Numbered from the stretch's first letter, positions 32,891-42,173 are shown. The stretch: 64,000 bases of DNA from Streptomyces griseiscabiei (GCF_020010925.1 NZ_JAGJBZ010000001.1:2958001-3022000); one strand, 5' to 3'. Program-made: numbers and translations. The notes: generated by a model not told the origin, from the sequence alone.

Positions 32891-34411
32891 ATGACGAGCA
32901 CCGCCCCCGACATACGCCCGGAGCCTCCCCACTCCCCCGACGACCGCTCGCTGACCGAGTTCGGCTACCGCCAGGAGCTGCACCGCAGTCTGAGCAGATA
33001 CGCCTCGTTCGCCGCAGGTTTCTCCTTCATCTCGGTCCTCACGACCGTCTTCCAGTTCTTCGCCTTCGGGTACGCGTTCGGCGGCCCGGTCTTCTTCTGG
33101 ACCTGGCCGGCGGTGCTGCTCGGCCAGTTGCTGGTGGCCGCGTGCTTCGCGGAGCTGGCGGCGCGCTACCCGATATCGGGCGCGATCTACCAGTGGTCCT
33201 CACGTCTGTCGAACCGGACCTTCGGCTGGTTCGCCGGCTGGATCATGGTGATCGGCCAGATCGTGGTGGTCGCGGCGGCGGCGCTCGCGCTGCAGATGGT
33301 GATGCCGGCGATCTGGCCGGGCTTCCAGCTGGTGGGCGGGGACCCGACCCCCACCTCCGCGACGGGCGCCGCCAACGCGGCCGTCCTGGGGGTGATCCTG
33401 CTGTTCCTCACCACGGTCGTGAACATCCTGGACAACCGTGTGCTGTCCATCGTCAACCGGGTGGGGGTGACCGCCGAGATCATCGGCGCGGTCCTGATCA
33501 TCGTGCTCCTGCTCACCCACTCCGAGCGCACGCCCGGCATCACCTTCCACACGGCCGAGGGCAGCACCGATCTGCTGGGCGCCCTGCTGGTGGGCTCGTT
33601 CATGGCGGCGTACGTGATGATCGGCTTCGACAGCGCGGGCGAGATGAGCGAGGAGACGCACCACCCCCGCCGCACCGCGCCCCGCACGATCCTCACGGCG
33701 CTCGGCGCGGCCGGTCTCCTCGGCGGTCTGCTGGTCCTCGCCGGGCTGCTGGCCGCGCCCAGCCTCACCGACGGACGGCTGGGCGTGGACGGCCTGAGCT
33801 ACGTCCTCACCAGCAGTCTCGGCGACGGGGTGGGCCGGTTCCTGCTCGCCGACGTGGTGGTGGCGATCACCGTGGCCACGCTCGCGATCCAGACGTCGGC
33901 CTGCCGCATGCTCTTCTCGATGGCCCGCGACGGCCAGCTCCCCTTCGCCGGGCGCCTGGCCAAGGTCAACACCCGTACCGGGATGCCCACCGGGCCCGCC
34001 CTGGTCGTCGGTGTCCTCGCCGCCGCCCTGCTGCTCCTCAACTTCGCCTCACCCGAGGCGTTCCTGGCCATCGGCACCACCTGCATCGTGATGCTGTACC
34101 TGGCGTACGCGATGGTCACCGGCCCGCTCCTGGTCCGACGTCTCAAGGGCACGCTCCCCACCGGCGGCACCGACGAGACCGGCAGACCCCTCTTCTCCCT
34201 GGGCCGTCTGGGCATCCCCGTCAACGCCCTCGCTCTTGTCTACGGCCTCTTCATGACGGTCAACCTGGCCTGGCCGCGTGCCGATGTGTACGACCCGGCG
34301 GGCGGACACTGGTACTTCCAGTGGTTCACCGTGCTGTTCCTGGTGGCCACGGTGGTGCTCGGGGTGGTGTACCGGCTCATACGCGCAGGACGCGTGCGCT
34401 CCACCGCGTGA
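32891..34411 (+). CDS. APC-family permease, probably for urea/guanidine-type or amine nitrogen
   Basis: 506 residues with about 12 membrane helices. FGYRQELHRSLSRYASFAAGFSFISVLTTVFQFF, AELAARYPISGAIYQWSSRL and MIGFDSAGEMSEETHHPRRTAPRTIL are hallmarks of the amino acid/choline transporter branch of APC permeases. Similar permeases accompany urea carboxylase operons elsewhere. Its promoter shares the TetR-type operator with the carboxylase operon 10 kb away, which is the main argument that it imports the substrate of that pathway. ATG 32891 is used; longer in-frame starts are unlikely. Confidence 0.82.
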   Translation: MTSTAPDIRPEPPHSPDDRSLTEFGYRQELHRSLSRYASFAAGFSFISVLTTVFQFFAFGYAFGGPVFFWTWPAVLLGQLLVAACFAELAARYPISGAIYQWSSRLSNRTFGWFAGWIMVIGQIVVVAAAALALQMVMPAIWPGFQLVGGDPTPTSATGAANAAVLGVILLFLTTVVNILDNRVLSIVNRVGVTAEIIGAVLIIVLLLTHSERTPGITFHTAEGSTDLLGALLVGSFMAAYVMIGFDSAGEMSEETHHPRRTAPRTILTALGAAGLLGGLLVLAGLLAAPSLTDGRLGVDGLSYVLTSSLGDGVGRFLLADVVVAITVATLAIQTSACRMLFSMARDGQLPFAGRLAKVNTRTGMPTGPALVVGVLAAALLLLNFASPEAFLAIGTTCIVMLYLAYAMVTGPLLVRRLKGTLPTGGTDETGRPLFSLGRLGIPVNALALVYGLFMTVNLAWPRADVYDPAGGHWYFQWFTVLFLVATVVLGVVYRLIRAGRVRSTA

Positions 34412-35125
34412 CGCCCCCGGGCCCACCCGGATTCGGCTCGATTCCCGCTGTGACAAGCCTTGTTGCCATGGATGGGACCGAGCACGGACGGCGCATCGGA
34501 CGGAGCGTGAAACCGCGCATCCGCCTGGCGGATGGCGGCTCCATGCGCCGGGACAGCTCCATGCGCCGGGGTCGGCGCCCTTTCCGCGGACCGAAAGCCA
34601 TCGCATGGTCCGAAGTATGAGCTTTTCAGGGCTACTTGACGGTGCGAAGGGATGCCGCTCCGGGCCCATGGAGGTGGTGCCCGTGTGCGCGCCCGGCCGG
34701 CCGGGCGATCCGGTGGGTCACCGGGCACACGGGACCGCCTGCCGGCCGGGGCGTACTCCGCCCTACTGCGCGACGGCGCCTTCCGCAAGGTCCGAATCGC
34801 CTCGAACAGTTGACTAAACCCGCAGGCGCATCGGAAGGTGGAGGCGATCCACGGCCGTGCCGTCGCCACCTCGGCCGACGGCCTCCGGCACACGGTCGTC
34901 GAGGCCCGCCCGACCCGACAGGTCGGCGGGCCCCCTCCCTGCACGAGTCGGCCACGCCGCGATGGCGGCGGACGGAGCACAGCGCGCGTTCACGGACTTG
35001 GTCAACTCCGCCATCCGGAGGGCAACGTGGAATTCTCTGCTCCCACCCGGTCGCCCGAGGGATTCCCCCTGTCTGAAACTCGCCGCTCATGCCAGGCCTT
35101 GAACACCCGACAGGAGACCAGCACG
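34412..35125. other. 714-base gap, possible gene relics
   Basis: Lies between the permease and the terpene synthase. It has frequent stops and no frame with sustained third-position GC, and local GC seems lower than in the flanks. A 12-base word CCATGCGCCGGG is repeated at about 34551 and 34570; ACAAG-C-CTTGT at 34453-34463 is a small dyad. Short conceptual segments such as YSALLRDGAFRKVRIASN around 34750-34800 hint at a decayed gene but cannot be assigned. Confidence 0.45.
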
Positions 35126-36124
35126 ATGAGCACATCCTCGCTCCGAATGCTCTACTCATGGCCGGGGAACCCGAGCGTCGACCTGCTGAATCGCGAGGGC
35201 GACGTGTGGACGTACGACATGGGGCTGCTGCCCGTCGCGGCCGATCCGGACGAGTGGGCGGCCATCGGGCTCGCCGACTGCACCGCGTGGTGCTATCCCG
35301 GCGCGGCGGAGGACGAGCTGTTTCTCGCCTACCACCTCTACGCGTGGATGTTCGCCCTCGACCTGCTGTTCCCCCGGACGTTCAAGGCCCAGCGCGACCT
35401 CGCGGGAGCGCGGGCCCTGGTCGACCGGCTCCCGCTGTTCATGCCGGTGGACGGCGTCTCCCATGCGATACCGAAGCACCCCATCGAGCGGTCCCTCGCC
35501 GATTTATGGACACGGATGACGCCGACCCGGTCGAGGGACTGGAAACGCAATATGCGAAACGCCGTCCTGGAATATGCCGACGGGCAGTGCTGGGAGCTGG
35601 AATGCATGTGCGGCGGGCGCGTCCCTGATCCCGCCGAGTACCTGGTCCGCCGCCGCGGGTCGTTCGGCGGCTATGTCGGACTCTCCCTCGCCGAGCACGT
35701 GGCCGCCGCGGAAATACCGGCTCGCGTCCGTCTGTCCCGTCCGTTCCGTGCGCTGATGGACGCCTGGACGGATCTGCAGACCCTCTACAACGACGTCCGC
35801 TCCTACCGCCGGGAGGTCGAGCACGAGGACGAGACCTGCAACTTCGTCCTCGTGTTCGCGAGGTTCCTGGACACCTCCGTCGACGAGGCCGCGATCCTGG
35901 TCACCCGGCTGCGCGCGGCCCGGCAGAAGGAGTACGAGGACCTGGAGAACGTTCAGCTCCCGGCCCTGTGCGAGCGGCTGCAACTGAACGGCAGCGATCG
36001 TGAGCAGCTGTCGGCGGTCCTGGACGTGATGCGCTGCCATCTCGCCGCCGTGGACGTGTGGACGACGATCGCGGAGCGGTACCGGGCGACCGCTCCCGGG
36101 GATGTGCCGGCCCCCAGGGCGTGA
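35126..36124 (+). CDS. Class I terpene synthase with altered aspartate-rich motif
   Basis: 332 residues. Recognised by the class I pattern: pyrophosphate-sensing Arg near R176 (EYLVRRRGS), NSE motif N222-D-V-R-S226-Y-R-R-E230 and C-terminal R318-Y319 (AERYRAT). The aspartate-rich motif, normally DDxxD/E at the end of the helix after W74, reads D79-L-L-F-P83, so two of three metal-binding acids are missing. It may cyclise prenyl diphosphate unusually, or be inactive. AGGAGA precedes ATG 35126. It stands alone upstream of the pseudouridine synthase and conservon 9, probably an insertion relative to S. coelicolor. Confidence 0.72.
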   Translation: MSTSSLRMLYSWPGNPSVDLLNREGDVWTYDMGLLPVAADPDEWAAIGLADCTAWCYPGAAEDELFLAYHLYAWMFALDLLFPRTFKAQRDLAGARALVDRLPLFMPVDGVSHAIPKHPIERSLADLWTRMTPTRSRDWKRNMRNAVLEYADGQCWELECMCGGRVPDPAEYLVRRRGSFGGYVGLSLAEHVAAAEIPARVRLSRPFRALMDAWTDLQTLYNDVRSYRREVEHEDETCNFVLVFARFLDTSVDEAAILVTRLRAARQKEYEDLENVQLPALCERLQLNGSDREQLSAVLDVMRCHLAAVDVWTTIAERYRATAPGDVPAPRA

Positions 36125-36163
36125 TCGCCGCCGGGCGCCCACCGGCCCGTACGCTTGATCGTG

Positions 36164-37114
36164 ATGAGACGCCGCACCCCGCCCCCGCCCTCTCCCCTGC
36201 CGCAGCGCGACGGGGTGGATCCGGTGCGGGTGCGGTTGCCGGCCGGGGACGCGTGGGCGACCGTGCGTGATCATCTCGTGGCCCGGCTCTCGGCCGGTCC
36301 CGGAGTCATCGACGCCATGCTCGACGAGGGACTGATCGTGGACGTCGACGGGCGTCCGGTGGCGCGGGACAGGGAGTACGTGCCGGGGATGTACGTGTGG
36401 TTCCACCGGGAACCGCCGGTCGAGGAGCCCGTGCCGTTCCCGGTGGAGATCGTGTACCGGGACGAGCACCTGGTGGTGGCCGACAAGCCGCATTTCCTGG
36501 CCACCACCCCGCGCGGCGGCCATGTCGTCGAGACGGCCCTGGCACGGCTGCGCCGCCGGCTGGGGCTCCCGGAGCTGGGCGCGGCCCACCGGCTGGACCG
36601 GCTGACGGCCGGGCTGCTGCTGTTCGTCGTACGACCGGAGGAGCGCGGCGCGTACCAGTCGCTGTTCCGGGACCGGCGGGTGGCGAAGGAGTACGAGGCG
36701 GTGGCCCCGTACGACCCGGCGCTGGAACTGCCCCGCACCGTGCGCAGCCGGATCGTCAAGGAGCGCGGGGTGCAGGCGGCGTACGAGGTGGAGGGCGAGC
36801 CCAACGCCGTCAGCCGGGTGGAGCTGCTGGAACACCGGGGCGGACGTGCCCGGTACCGGCTGACGCCGCGTACCGGGCAGACGCACCAACTGCGGGTGCA
36901 CATGAGCGCTCTGGGGGTGCCGATCCTCGGCGACCCCCTCTATCCGGTGGTGACCGCCCCCGTGGCGCCCGGGGATTTCCGGCGCCCGCTCCAACTGCTG
37001 GCGCGGGCGCTGGAGTTCACCGATCCGGTCACGGGACGCGAGCACCGCTTCGTCAGCCCTCGGGTGCTGCGGGCCTGGTCGTCGTACGACGAGTGGGCGG
37101 GGCGGGCGGGCTGA
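36164..37114 (+). CDS. RluA-family pseudouridine synthase
   Basis: 316 residues with the RluA catalytic motif AAHRLDRLTAGLLLF (catalytic Asp) and later RTGQTHQLRVHMSALGVPILGDPLY. It isomerises uridines in rRNA or tRNA; the target is not deducible. A short basic N-terminus precedes the catalytic domain. ATG 36164 is chosen; GTG 36161 and TTG 36155 lie just upstream. TACGCT (36150-36155) could be a -10 box, giving an almost leaderless message. It is convergent with the conservon P450. Confidence 0.85.
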   Translation: MRRRTPPPPSPLPQRDGVDPVRVRLPAGDAWATVRDHLVARLSAGPGVIDAMLDEGLIVDVDGRPVARDREYVPGMYVWFHREPPVEEPVPFPVEIVYRDEHLVVADKPHFLATTPRGGHVVETALARLRRRLGLPELGAAHRLDRLTAGLLLFVVRPEERGAYQSLFRDRRVAKEYEAVAPYDPALELPRTVRSRIVKERGVQAAYEVEGEPNAVSRVELLEHRGGRARYRLTPRTGQTHQLRVHMSALGVPILGDPLYPVVTAPVAPGDFRRPLQLLARALEFTDPVTGREHRFVSPRVLRAWSSYDEWAGRAG

Positions 37115-37141
37115 CCCCGGCGGCCGGTCGGGCCGGTCGGC

Positions 37142-38668
37142 TCATTCGCCGCGCCACCAGCGCCGGAGACGGCCGAACACGCCCGGCCGGCGGGCCGGTT
37201 CGGGCACGGACGACGCGGCGGGCGGCGGCGTGGACGACGGGGTGGAGGACGCGGCGGGCGCCGGAGCGGGCCCGTCGGCCGGCGCGGCGGGGGCCGGTAC
37301 CGTGCGCTGTGCCCGCTCGGGGCTGACCTCCCAGTCGTTCGGGCGCTGCCGCCGCACCGGGTTGACGGCGGGCCGTTCCATGATGTCCTGCTGGGACTTC
37401 GGCGCGAACTTCACCGGCAGTTCCACCAGGTGCCGGTTGCCGATGGACGACCGCCAGCGCAGCTCGTGCTCCTCGCAGGCGAGCTGGATGTCCGGCACGC
37501 GTGTCAGCAGCGCGTCGACACCGACGTCGGCGATGGCACGGCCGATGTCCTGGCCCGGGCACTCGTGCGGGCCGCCGCCGAAGGCGAGGTGCGAGCGGTT
37601 GCCCTGCATGTTGGCCTTGAGGTCGGGGCGGACGCGGGGGTCGAGGTTGCCCGGTGCCATGCCGAGGAGGAGTCCGTCGCCCTTGCGGATGCGCTGGCCG
37701 CCCAGCTCGGTGTCCTGCTTGGCGAAGTAGGCGAAGACGGTGCTGAACGGCGGCTCGTCCCACAGGGACTGCTCGACCGCCTCGGGGACGGTCATCTGGC
37801 CGCCCTTCAGCTGGGCGCGGAAGCCCGGTTCGGTGAGCACCATGCGCAGTACGTTGGCGAGGAGGTTCGCCGTGGTCTCGTAGGCGGCGAGGAGCACCAC
37901 GCGCAGGTGCTCCCTGACCTCGTCCTCGGTGAGCCCGGCCGGGTGGGTGACGAGGTGGCTGGTGAAGTCCTCCTCGGGCTGGGCCCGGCGGCGGACGGCG
38001 AGCCGGCTGAGGACCTCCATGAGATAGGCGTGACTGGCGAGCGCGGTCTCACTGCCCTTCAGGCAGTCGCGGGTGGCGTGCACCAGCCGGTCGCCGTACT
38101 CCTCGGGCATGCCGAGGATCTCGCACAGGACCGCCATCGGCAGATGCTCGGCGAACTGGCCGACCAGGTCGGCCCTGCCGTCCGCGCAGAACTGGTTGAC
38201 GAGATGCTGGGTCGCGCGGTTGATGTGGCGGCGGATGCCCCGGTGGTCGATGGTCGACATGGCACCGGTGACCGCGCCGCGCAGCCGCAGATGCTCGTCG
38301 CCCTCGCTGTGGGCGCAGATGGGCTGCCAGGCGAAGTACGGCATCAGAGGGTGGTCGGGCTTGACCTTGCCCTCCAGCATGGGGGTCCACAACCGGCTGT
38401 CCTTGCAGAACTGCGACGGTGTACTCACCATGTGCATGTTCTCGCCGTGCCCGAGCACCACCCAGATCGGTACGTCGTCATGGAGGAGGGCGGGGGCCAC
38501 CGAGCCGTGTTCCGCGCGGAGTTTCTCGTAGACGGCTCCCAGGTCCGCCGCCTCGGGGCCGTACAGGCGGCGGAGTCCGCCGGGACCCGTGCCGTGGGCG
38601 GGGCAGACGGGGGGCGGGGCGGGGGTCGGGTCGTCCGTGCCCGTCAGGGCGGGTGATTCAGGCGTCAC
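37142..38668 (-). CDS. rarE: Cytochrome P450 of the CYP157 type, conservon 9 member
   Basis: 508 residues. Heme thiolate C370 lies in FGGGPHECPGQDIGRAIADVGV; the I-helix has LLAAYETTANLL. The K-helix position that should read ExxR is E299-Q-S-L-W303, the substitution reported for CYP157 P450s. A Pro/Ala-rich tail with a basic end (RLRRWWRGE) is unusual for a soluble P450. It is the last gene of the rarABCDE operon (cvn9), known in streptomycetes to affect aerial mycelium formation and secondary metabolism. The substrate is unknown. Confidence 0.88.
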   Translation of the reverse strand: MTPESPALTGTDDPTPAPPPVCPAHGTGPGGLRRLYGPEAADLGAVYEKLRAEHGSVAPALLHDDVPIWVVLGHGENMHMVSTPSQFCKDSRLWTPMLEGKVKPDHPLMPYFAWQPICAHSEGDEHLRLRGAVTGAMSTIDHRGIRRHINRATQHLVNQFCADGRADLVGQFAEHLPMAVLCEILGMPEEYGDRLVHATRDCLKGSETALASHAYLMEVLSRLAVRRRAQPEEDFTSHLVTHPAGLTEDEVREHLRVVLLAAYETTANLLANVLRMVLTEPGFRAQLKGGQMTVPEAVEQSLWDEPPFSTVFAYFAKQDTELGGQRIRKGDGLLLGMAPGNLDPRVRPDLKANMQGNRSHLAFGGGPHECPGQDIGRAIADVGVDALLTRVPDIQLACEEHELRWRSSIGNRHLVELPVKFAPKSQQDIMERPAVNPVRRQRPNDWEVSPERAQRTVPAPAAPADGPAPAPAASSTPSSTPPPAASSVPEPARRPGVFGRLRRWWRGE

Positions 38669-38726
38669 GGTGATCGCTCCGAATTGAGGTGGATCAGGTG
38701 TCTGAAAGGGTGTGAGGGGGCGGGCG

Positions 38727-39365
38727 TCAGGCCGAGGCCGCCCCCGATGCCGCCGCTCCCGACATCGCCAGGGAGTGCAGGAAGGTCATGAGGGTCATCA
38801 GGACGTCCCGGCTGGACGACCGGCGGCGTGCGTCGCAGCGGAGGATCGGGATCTCGGCGGCGAGGTCGAGCGCCTGCCGCAGTTCCTCGATGGCGTAACG
38901 GGGCGCGTCCGGGAAGTCGTTGACGGCGACGACGAAGGGGACCCCGCGCTCCTCCAGGCGCCCCATGACGTCAAAGCTGACCTCCAGCCGCCGCGTGTCG
39001 ACGAGCACGACCGCGCCGAGGGCACCCTCGAAGAGGCCGTTCCACAGGAACCAGAACCGCTCCTGCCCGGGGGTGCCGAACAGATAGAGCACCAGCTCGT
39101 CCGTGATGCTGATCCGGCCGAAGTCCATGGCCACGGTGGTGGCGGTCTTGGACTTGGAGCCGAAGTTGTCGTCGACCCCGATGCCGGCCTGCGTCATGGT
39201 CTCCTCGGTCGTCAGCGGCCTGATCTCGCTGACGGACCCCACCATGGTCGTCTTGCCGACGCCGAAACCGCCCACGATGACGATCTTCGCCGCGGCCTGC
39301 GCGGTGTGCGGCAGGTGGTCCTCGGTCCGTGGACCCGTGATGGTGTCAGAGCTTTTGAAGTCCAT
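38727..39365 (-). CDS. rarD: Conservon small GTPase (CvnD9/RarD)
   Basis: 212-residue Ras-like ATP/GTP-binding protein. P-loop GGFGVGKTTMVG, G3 LFGTPGQERFWFLW and VNDF (G4-like) are present. In conservons this protein is part of a membrane-associated complex with CvnA, CvnB and CvnC, resembling eukaryotic G-protein switches. The start overlaps the rarC gene by 20 bases. Upstream context rarABC and downstream rarE identify it. Confidence 0.9.
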   Translation of the reverse strand: MDFKSSDTITGPRTEDHLPHTAQAAAKIVIVGGFGVGKTTMVGSVSEIRPLTTEETMTQAGIGVDDNFGSKSKTATTVAMDFGRISITDELVLYLFGTPGQERFWFLWNGLFEGALGAVVLVDTRRLEVSFDVMGRLEERGVPFVVAVNDFPDAPRYAIEELRQALDLAAEIPILRCDARRRSSSRDVLMTLMTFLHSLAMSGAAASGAASA

Positions 39366-39777
39366 GCATCACCGCTTCGAGGAGGGAACGGTCTGCCCGC
39401 GCCTGCCGGACGACCGGTGCGCGCGCCTGAACCAGTTCGGCCGTCAGCAGCTCGGTGAGCAGGACGGTCACCACGCTGATCGGCAGGTTGAGATAGGCCG
39501 AGATCTCGGCCACGGACAGGGGTGCCTGGCAGATCCGGAGCAGCGCCGACTGTTCCGGAGCGGCGGACGGCGGTGGTTCGGCGCGCGCCACGATTAACGT
39601 GACGAGGTCGATCGGGGCGCGCTCTCCGTCCTCACCCGTGATGATGTAGAGCCGCTCAGGGGCGCGCGTGTTCGTTTCCCCGGTGGGGCCGTCGCCCTCG
39701 GCCGGCGGGAGCGGGGGAGGCGGCGGGGGCGACGGCTCGCGCTTGGGGTGACGCCGCCGGCGTTGCGGAGGCGTCAT
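39346..39777 (-). CDS. rarC: Conservon DUF742 protein (CvnC9/RarC)
   Basis: 143-residue DUF742 protein. A basic Pro-rich N-terminus (RRRRHPKREPSPPPPPPLPP) precedes RLYIITGEDGERAP and a winged-helix-like segment LRICQAPLSVAEISAYLNLPISVVTVLLTELLTAELV. In conservons it links the sensor kinase-like protein with the GTPase. Its ATG overlaps the rarB stop (ATGA) and its end overlaps rarD. Confidence 0.88.
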   Translation of the reverse strand: MTPPQRRRRHPKREPSPPPPPPLPPAEGDGPTGETNTRAPERLYIITGEDGERAPIDLVTLIVARAEPPPSAAPEQSALLRICQAPLSVAEISAYLNLPISVVTVLLTELLTAELVQARAPVVRQARADRSLLEAVMHGLQKL

Positions 39778-40181
39778 ACGGTCTGCCCGTTCCGCCGCGG
39801 CGGACTGGTGAGGTGGGAGCCGATCCGGTCGACGAGGTCGCGCATGCGGTTGCTCATCAGGCCGGGTTCCGCGACCCCGTTGGAGAGCACCGCGAGATAG
39901 GCGTTCGAACCGGCGGCCATCAGATAGAAGTTGCCGCCGTTGATCTCGATGATGACCATCCGCATACGGCCGTCGCTGTGCGGGATCTCGTCGGCCACCG
40001 CGCCCGCCAGGCTCTGCAGTCCCGCGCAGGCCGCGGCGACGCGGTCGGCGGCGTCCGGGTCACCGCCGTAGCGGGCGATCCGCAGGCCGTCGGCGGAGAG
40101 CACCACGATCTGCTGGATGCCGGGTACGCCGTCGGCCAGATCCTTCAGCAGCCAGTCGAAGTTGGCTCGTGGCTGGGTCAC
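39774..40181 (-). CDS. rarB: Conservon roadblock/LC7 protein (CvnB9/RarB)
   Basis: 135-residue roadblock/LC7-domain protein. The body includes DWLLKDLADGVPGIQQIVVLSADGLRIARYGGDPDAADRVAAACAGL and IIEINGGNFYLMAAGSNAYLAVLS, typical of the dynein light-chain fold used as a GTPase regulator. Start GTG 40181 overlaps the rarA stop as GTGA. Confidence 0.9.
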   Translation of the reverse strand: MTQPRANFDWLLKDLADGVPGIQQIVVLSADGLRIARYGGDPDAADRVAAACAGLQSLAGAVADEIPHSDGRMRMVIIEINGGNFYLMAAGSNAYLAVLSNGVAEPGLMSNRMRDLVDRIGSHLTSPPRRNGQTV

Positions 40182-41818
40182 TTGAGGTCCCCCTCGTCGT
40201 CGGCCTCGGTGCGGGCCGGCTCGGTGTTCGCGGTGCGTGCGGTGCGCGGCGGGTCGTCCGGGTGGTCCCGGAAGGCGTTCGGGTCGGGGTCGGCCTTGAG
40301 CCCGGCCATGAACGCCTCCACCCACATGCCCGGCGGGGGCAGCTCCTTCTCGGGCTCGGGCTCCGGCTGCCACACGGGGGCTGCGGCCATGGCTGCCTCG
40401 GCCGCGGCCTCCGCTGCGGCGGCCTCGGCGTAGCGCTGGCTGAGCGGGATCTTGTTGCGGCTGCGGCGCTGCGGCAGCCCGTTGGCCGTCCACTCGGTGA
40501 CGACGGGGACGTCGTCCTCCATGTCCTCCCGGCTCATCTCCTCCGCGGAGCTCGGGATCCGCGGTCCGGTGGTCGGGCGTCGGCGCTTGGGCTTGCGGTT
40601 GGGTCCCTCGACACCGCCGTTGTTGATGATCGTCCCGGCGCTGGCACCGATGCCGTGGGCGAAGCCCGGCGCGGGCTCGTCGGTGAGCATGTCGCGCGGT
40701 ACGACGACGACGGCGCGGACGCCGCCGTAGGCGGAGGGCCGCAGCGAGATGTGCATCTTGTACATGGTCGACAGACGGCCCACGACGGCGAGGCCGAGGC
40801 GCGGGGTGTCGCCGATCTCCTGGATGTCCACGCCCTGCTGCGCCTTGGCGAGCATGTCCTCGATCTTGGCGCGGTTCTCCTCGCTGAGGCTGATGCCGCC
40901 GTCCTCGATCTCGATGGCGATACCGGTCTGCACCTCCACGGCGGTGACGTGCACCTTGGTGTGGGGCGGCGAGTAGCGGGTGGCGTTGTCGAGGAGTTCG
41001 GCGCAGGCGTGGATGACCGGTTCGACGGAGACGCCGTTGACGTTGACCTTGGCGATCGACTCGAGCTCGATGCGGCGGTACTCCAGGATGCGGGACATGG
41101 CACCGCGCAGCACGCTGTACAGCGGGACGGGCCGGGACCAGACACGGCCGGGAGGGCTGCCGCCGATGACGGCGATGGAGTCGGCGAGGCGGCCGATCAG
41201 GGCGGTGCCGTGGTCGATGCGCAGCAGGTCGTCGAAGACCTCGGGGTTGCGCCCGTGGTCCTCCTCCATCTCGCGGAGTTCGTTGTTCTGCTGGTGGACG
41301 ATCGCCTGGACACGGCGGGCGATGTTGACGAACGAACGCTGCGAGGAGTCGCGCATCGCCTCCTCACGGTCGACGACCGTGAGCACGCTGCGCAACAAGT
41401 CCCGCTGGGACTCGGGAAGTTCACGCCACTCCGCGTCGCCGTCGACGACGTGGCGAATCACCTCTCCGGGGGATTCTCCGCCGCGCAGCCGGTACAGCGC
41501 GGCGGGCAGGATCTCCTTGCCCAGCCGCATGAATTCCTGGTCGTGGTCGGCGATCCGCTGTTCGAGGAAGGCGGTCTGCCGTCGCTGTTCGGCACGCAGT
41601 TCGCGGACCGAACGGCGGCCGCCGCGGACCGCGACGACGGCGACCGCGATCAGCAGGAGCGTCGCGACGGCTCCGCACAAGCCGACGGCGAGCCGGGCCG
41701 ACCCCGTCACCAGGGAGACGGTGGTCCCGGTCGCCGCGGCCATCAGTATCGCCGGTAGCGGCAGCACGCGCGCGTAGGGAAGTTCACGGCCACCGGGAGG
41801 CGATTGAACACTCACCAT
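40178..41818 (-). CDS. rarA: Conservon sensor kinase-like membrane protein (CvnA9/RarA)
   Basis: 546 residues. Two membrane helices in the first 70 residues with a very short external loop, then a coiled region and an ATPase domain: NIARRVQAIVHQQNNELREMEEDHGRNPEVFDDLLRIDHGTALIGR serves as the dimerisation part, ACAELLDNATRYSPPHTKV as N-box, IEDGGISLS as G1-like and LGLAVVGRLSTMY as G2-like. No classical phospho-His H-box was recognised. Gln/Glu-rich and Pro-rich tail. It is first in the operon and probably anchors the complex to the membrane. Confidence 0.88.
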   Translation of the reverse strand: MVSVQSPPGGRELPYARVLPLPAILMAAATGTTVSLVTGSARLAVGLCGAVATLLLIAVAVVAVRGGRRSVRELRAEQRRQTAFLEQRIADHDQEFMRLGKEILPAALYRLRGGESPGEVIRHVVDGDAEWRELPESQRDLLRSVLTVVDREEAMRDSSQRSFVNIARRVQAIVHQQNNELREMEEDHGRNPEVFDDLLRIDHGTALIGRLADSIAVIGGSPPGRVWSRPVPLYSVLRGAMSRILEYRRIELESIAKVNVNGVSVEPVIHACAELLDNATRYSPPHTKVHVTAVEVQTGIAIEIEDGGISLSEENRAKIEDMLAKAQQGVDIQEIGDTPRLGLAVVGRLSTMYKMHISLRPSAYGGVRAVVVVPRDMLTDEPAPGFAHGIGASAGTIINNGGVEGPNRKPKRRRPTTGPRIPSSAEEMSREDMEDDVPVVTEWTANGLPQRRSRNKIPLSQRYAEAAAAEAAAEAAMAAAPVWQPEPEPEKELPPPGMWVEAFMAGLKADPDPNAFRDHPDDPPRTARTANTEPARTEADDEGDLK

Positions 41819-42173
41819 GTATGCCCTCTAAAGACGGTTCGGCTGAAGGTCGGGGGACTTGCGGGGAGTTGCTGGAGGTTGCTCTGGTTCATCCGCGAAT
41901 CAAACTGGATCTTCGGTATTTTTTGGAACAAGCGCCCGAATACATCTCAACTCGGTGCGCTGCGGGCGAGCTTAGTCCGACCGGATCATCGCTGTGTCAT
42001 ATTCAGCAACCGACTGAAATCACCCTCGCGACAGGAGTACGCTCTGGTCATTTACACGCTGGGGCGCCATTCGCACACACTCCGTCATCACGAACGGGCG
42101 CGCGAAGAGAGCCTCTTGACAGGGTGAACCGACGGCGGAGACGACGGAGGGACGGCTTGCCCGAAGAGGGCCC
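41819..42173. other. Upstream region of conservon 9
   Basis: 355 bases between rarA and the TetR stop. It is noticeably richer in A and T than its surroundings, with a run of T at about 41918-41924, consistent with regulated promoters for rarA, but no -35/-10 pair could be fixed. A 107-codon frame from 41804 antisense to the rarA start is not credible. Confidence 0.5.

Noticed and set aside
34750..34900. A degraded MFS or similar gene before the terpene synthase
   Set aside because: Only a short segment looks plausible and frames break repeatedly; not enough to name a pseudogene.
41804..42127. 107-codon frame at the rarA promoter
   Set aside because: Contains AT-rich unusual codons, starts antisense to rarA and has no recognisable domain.
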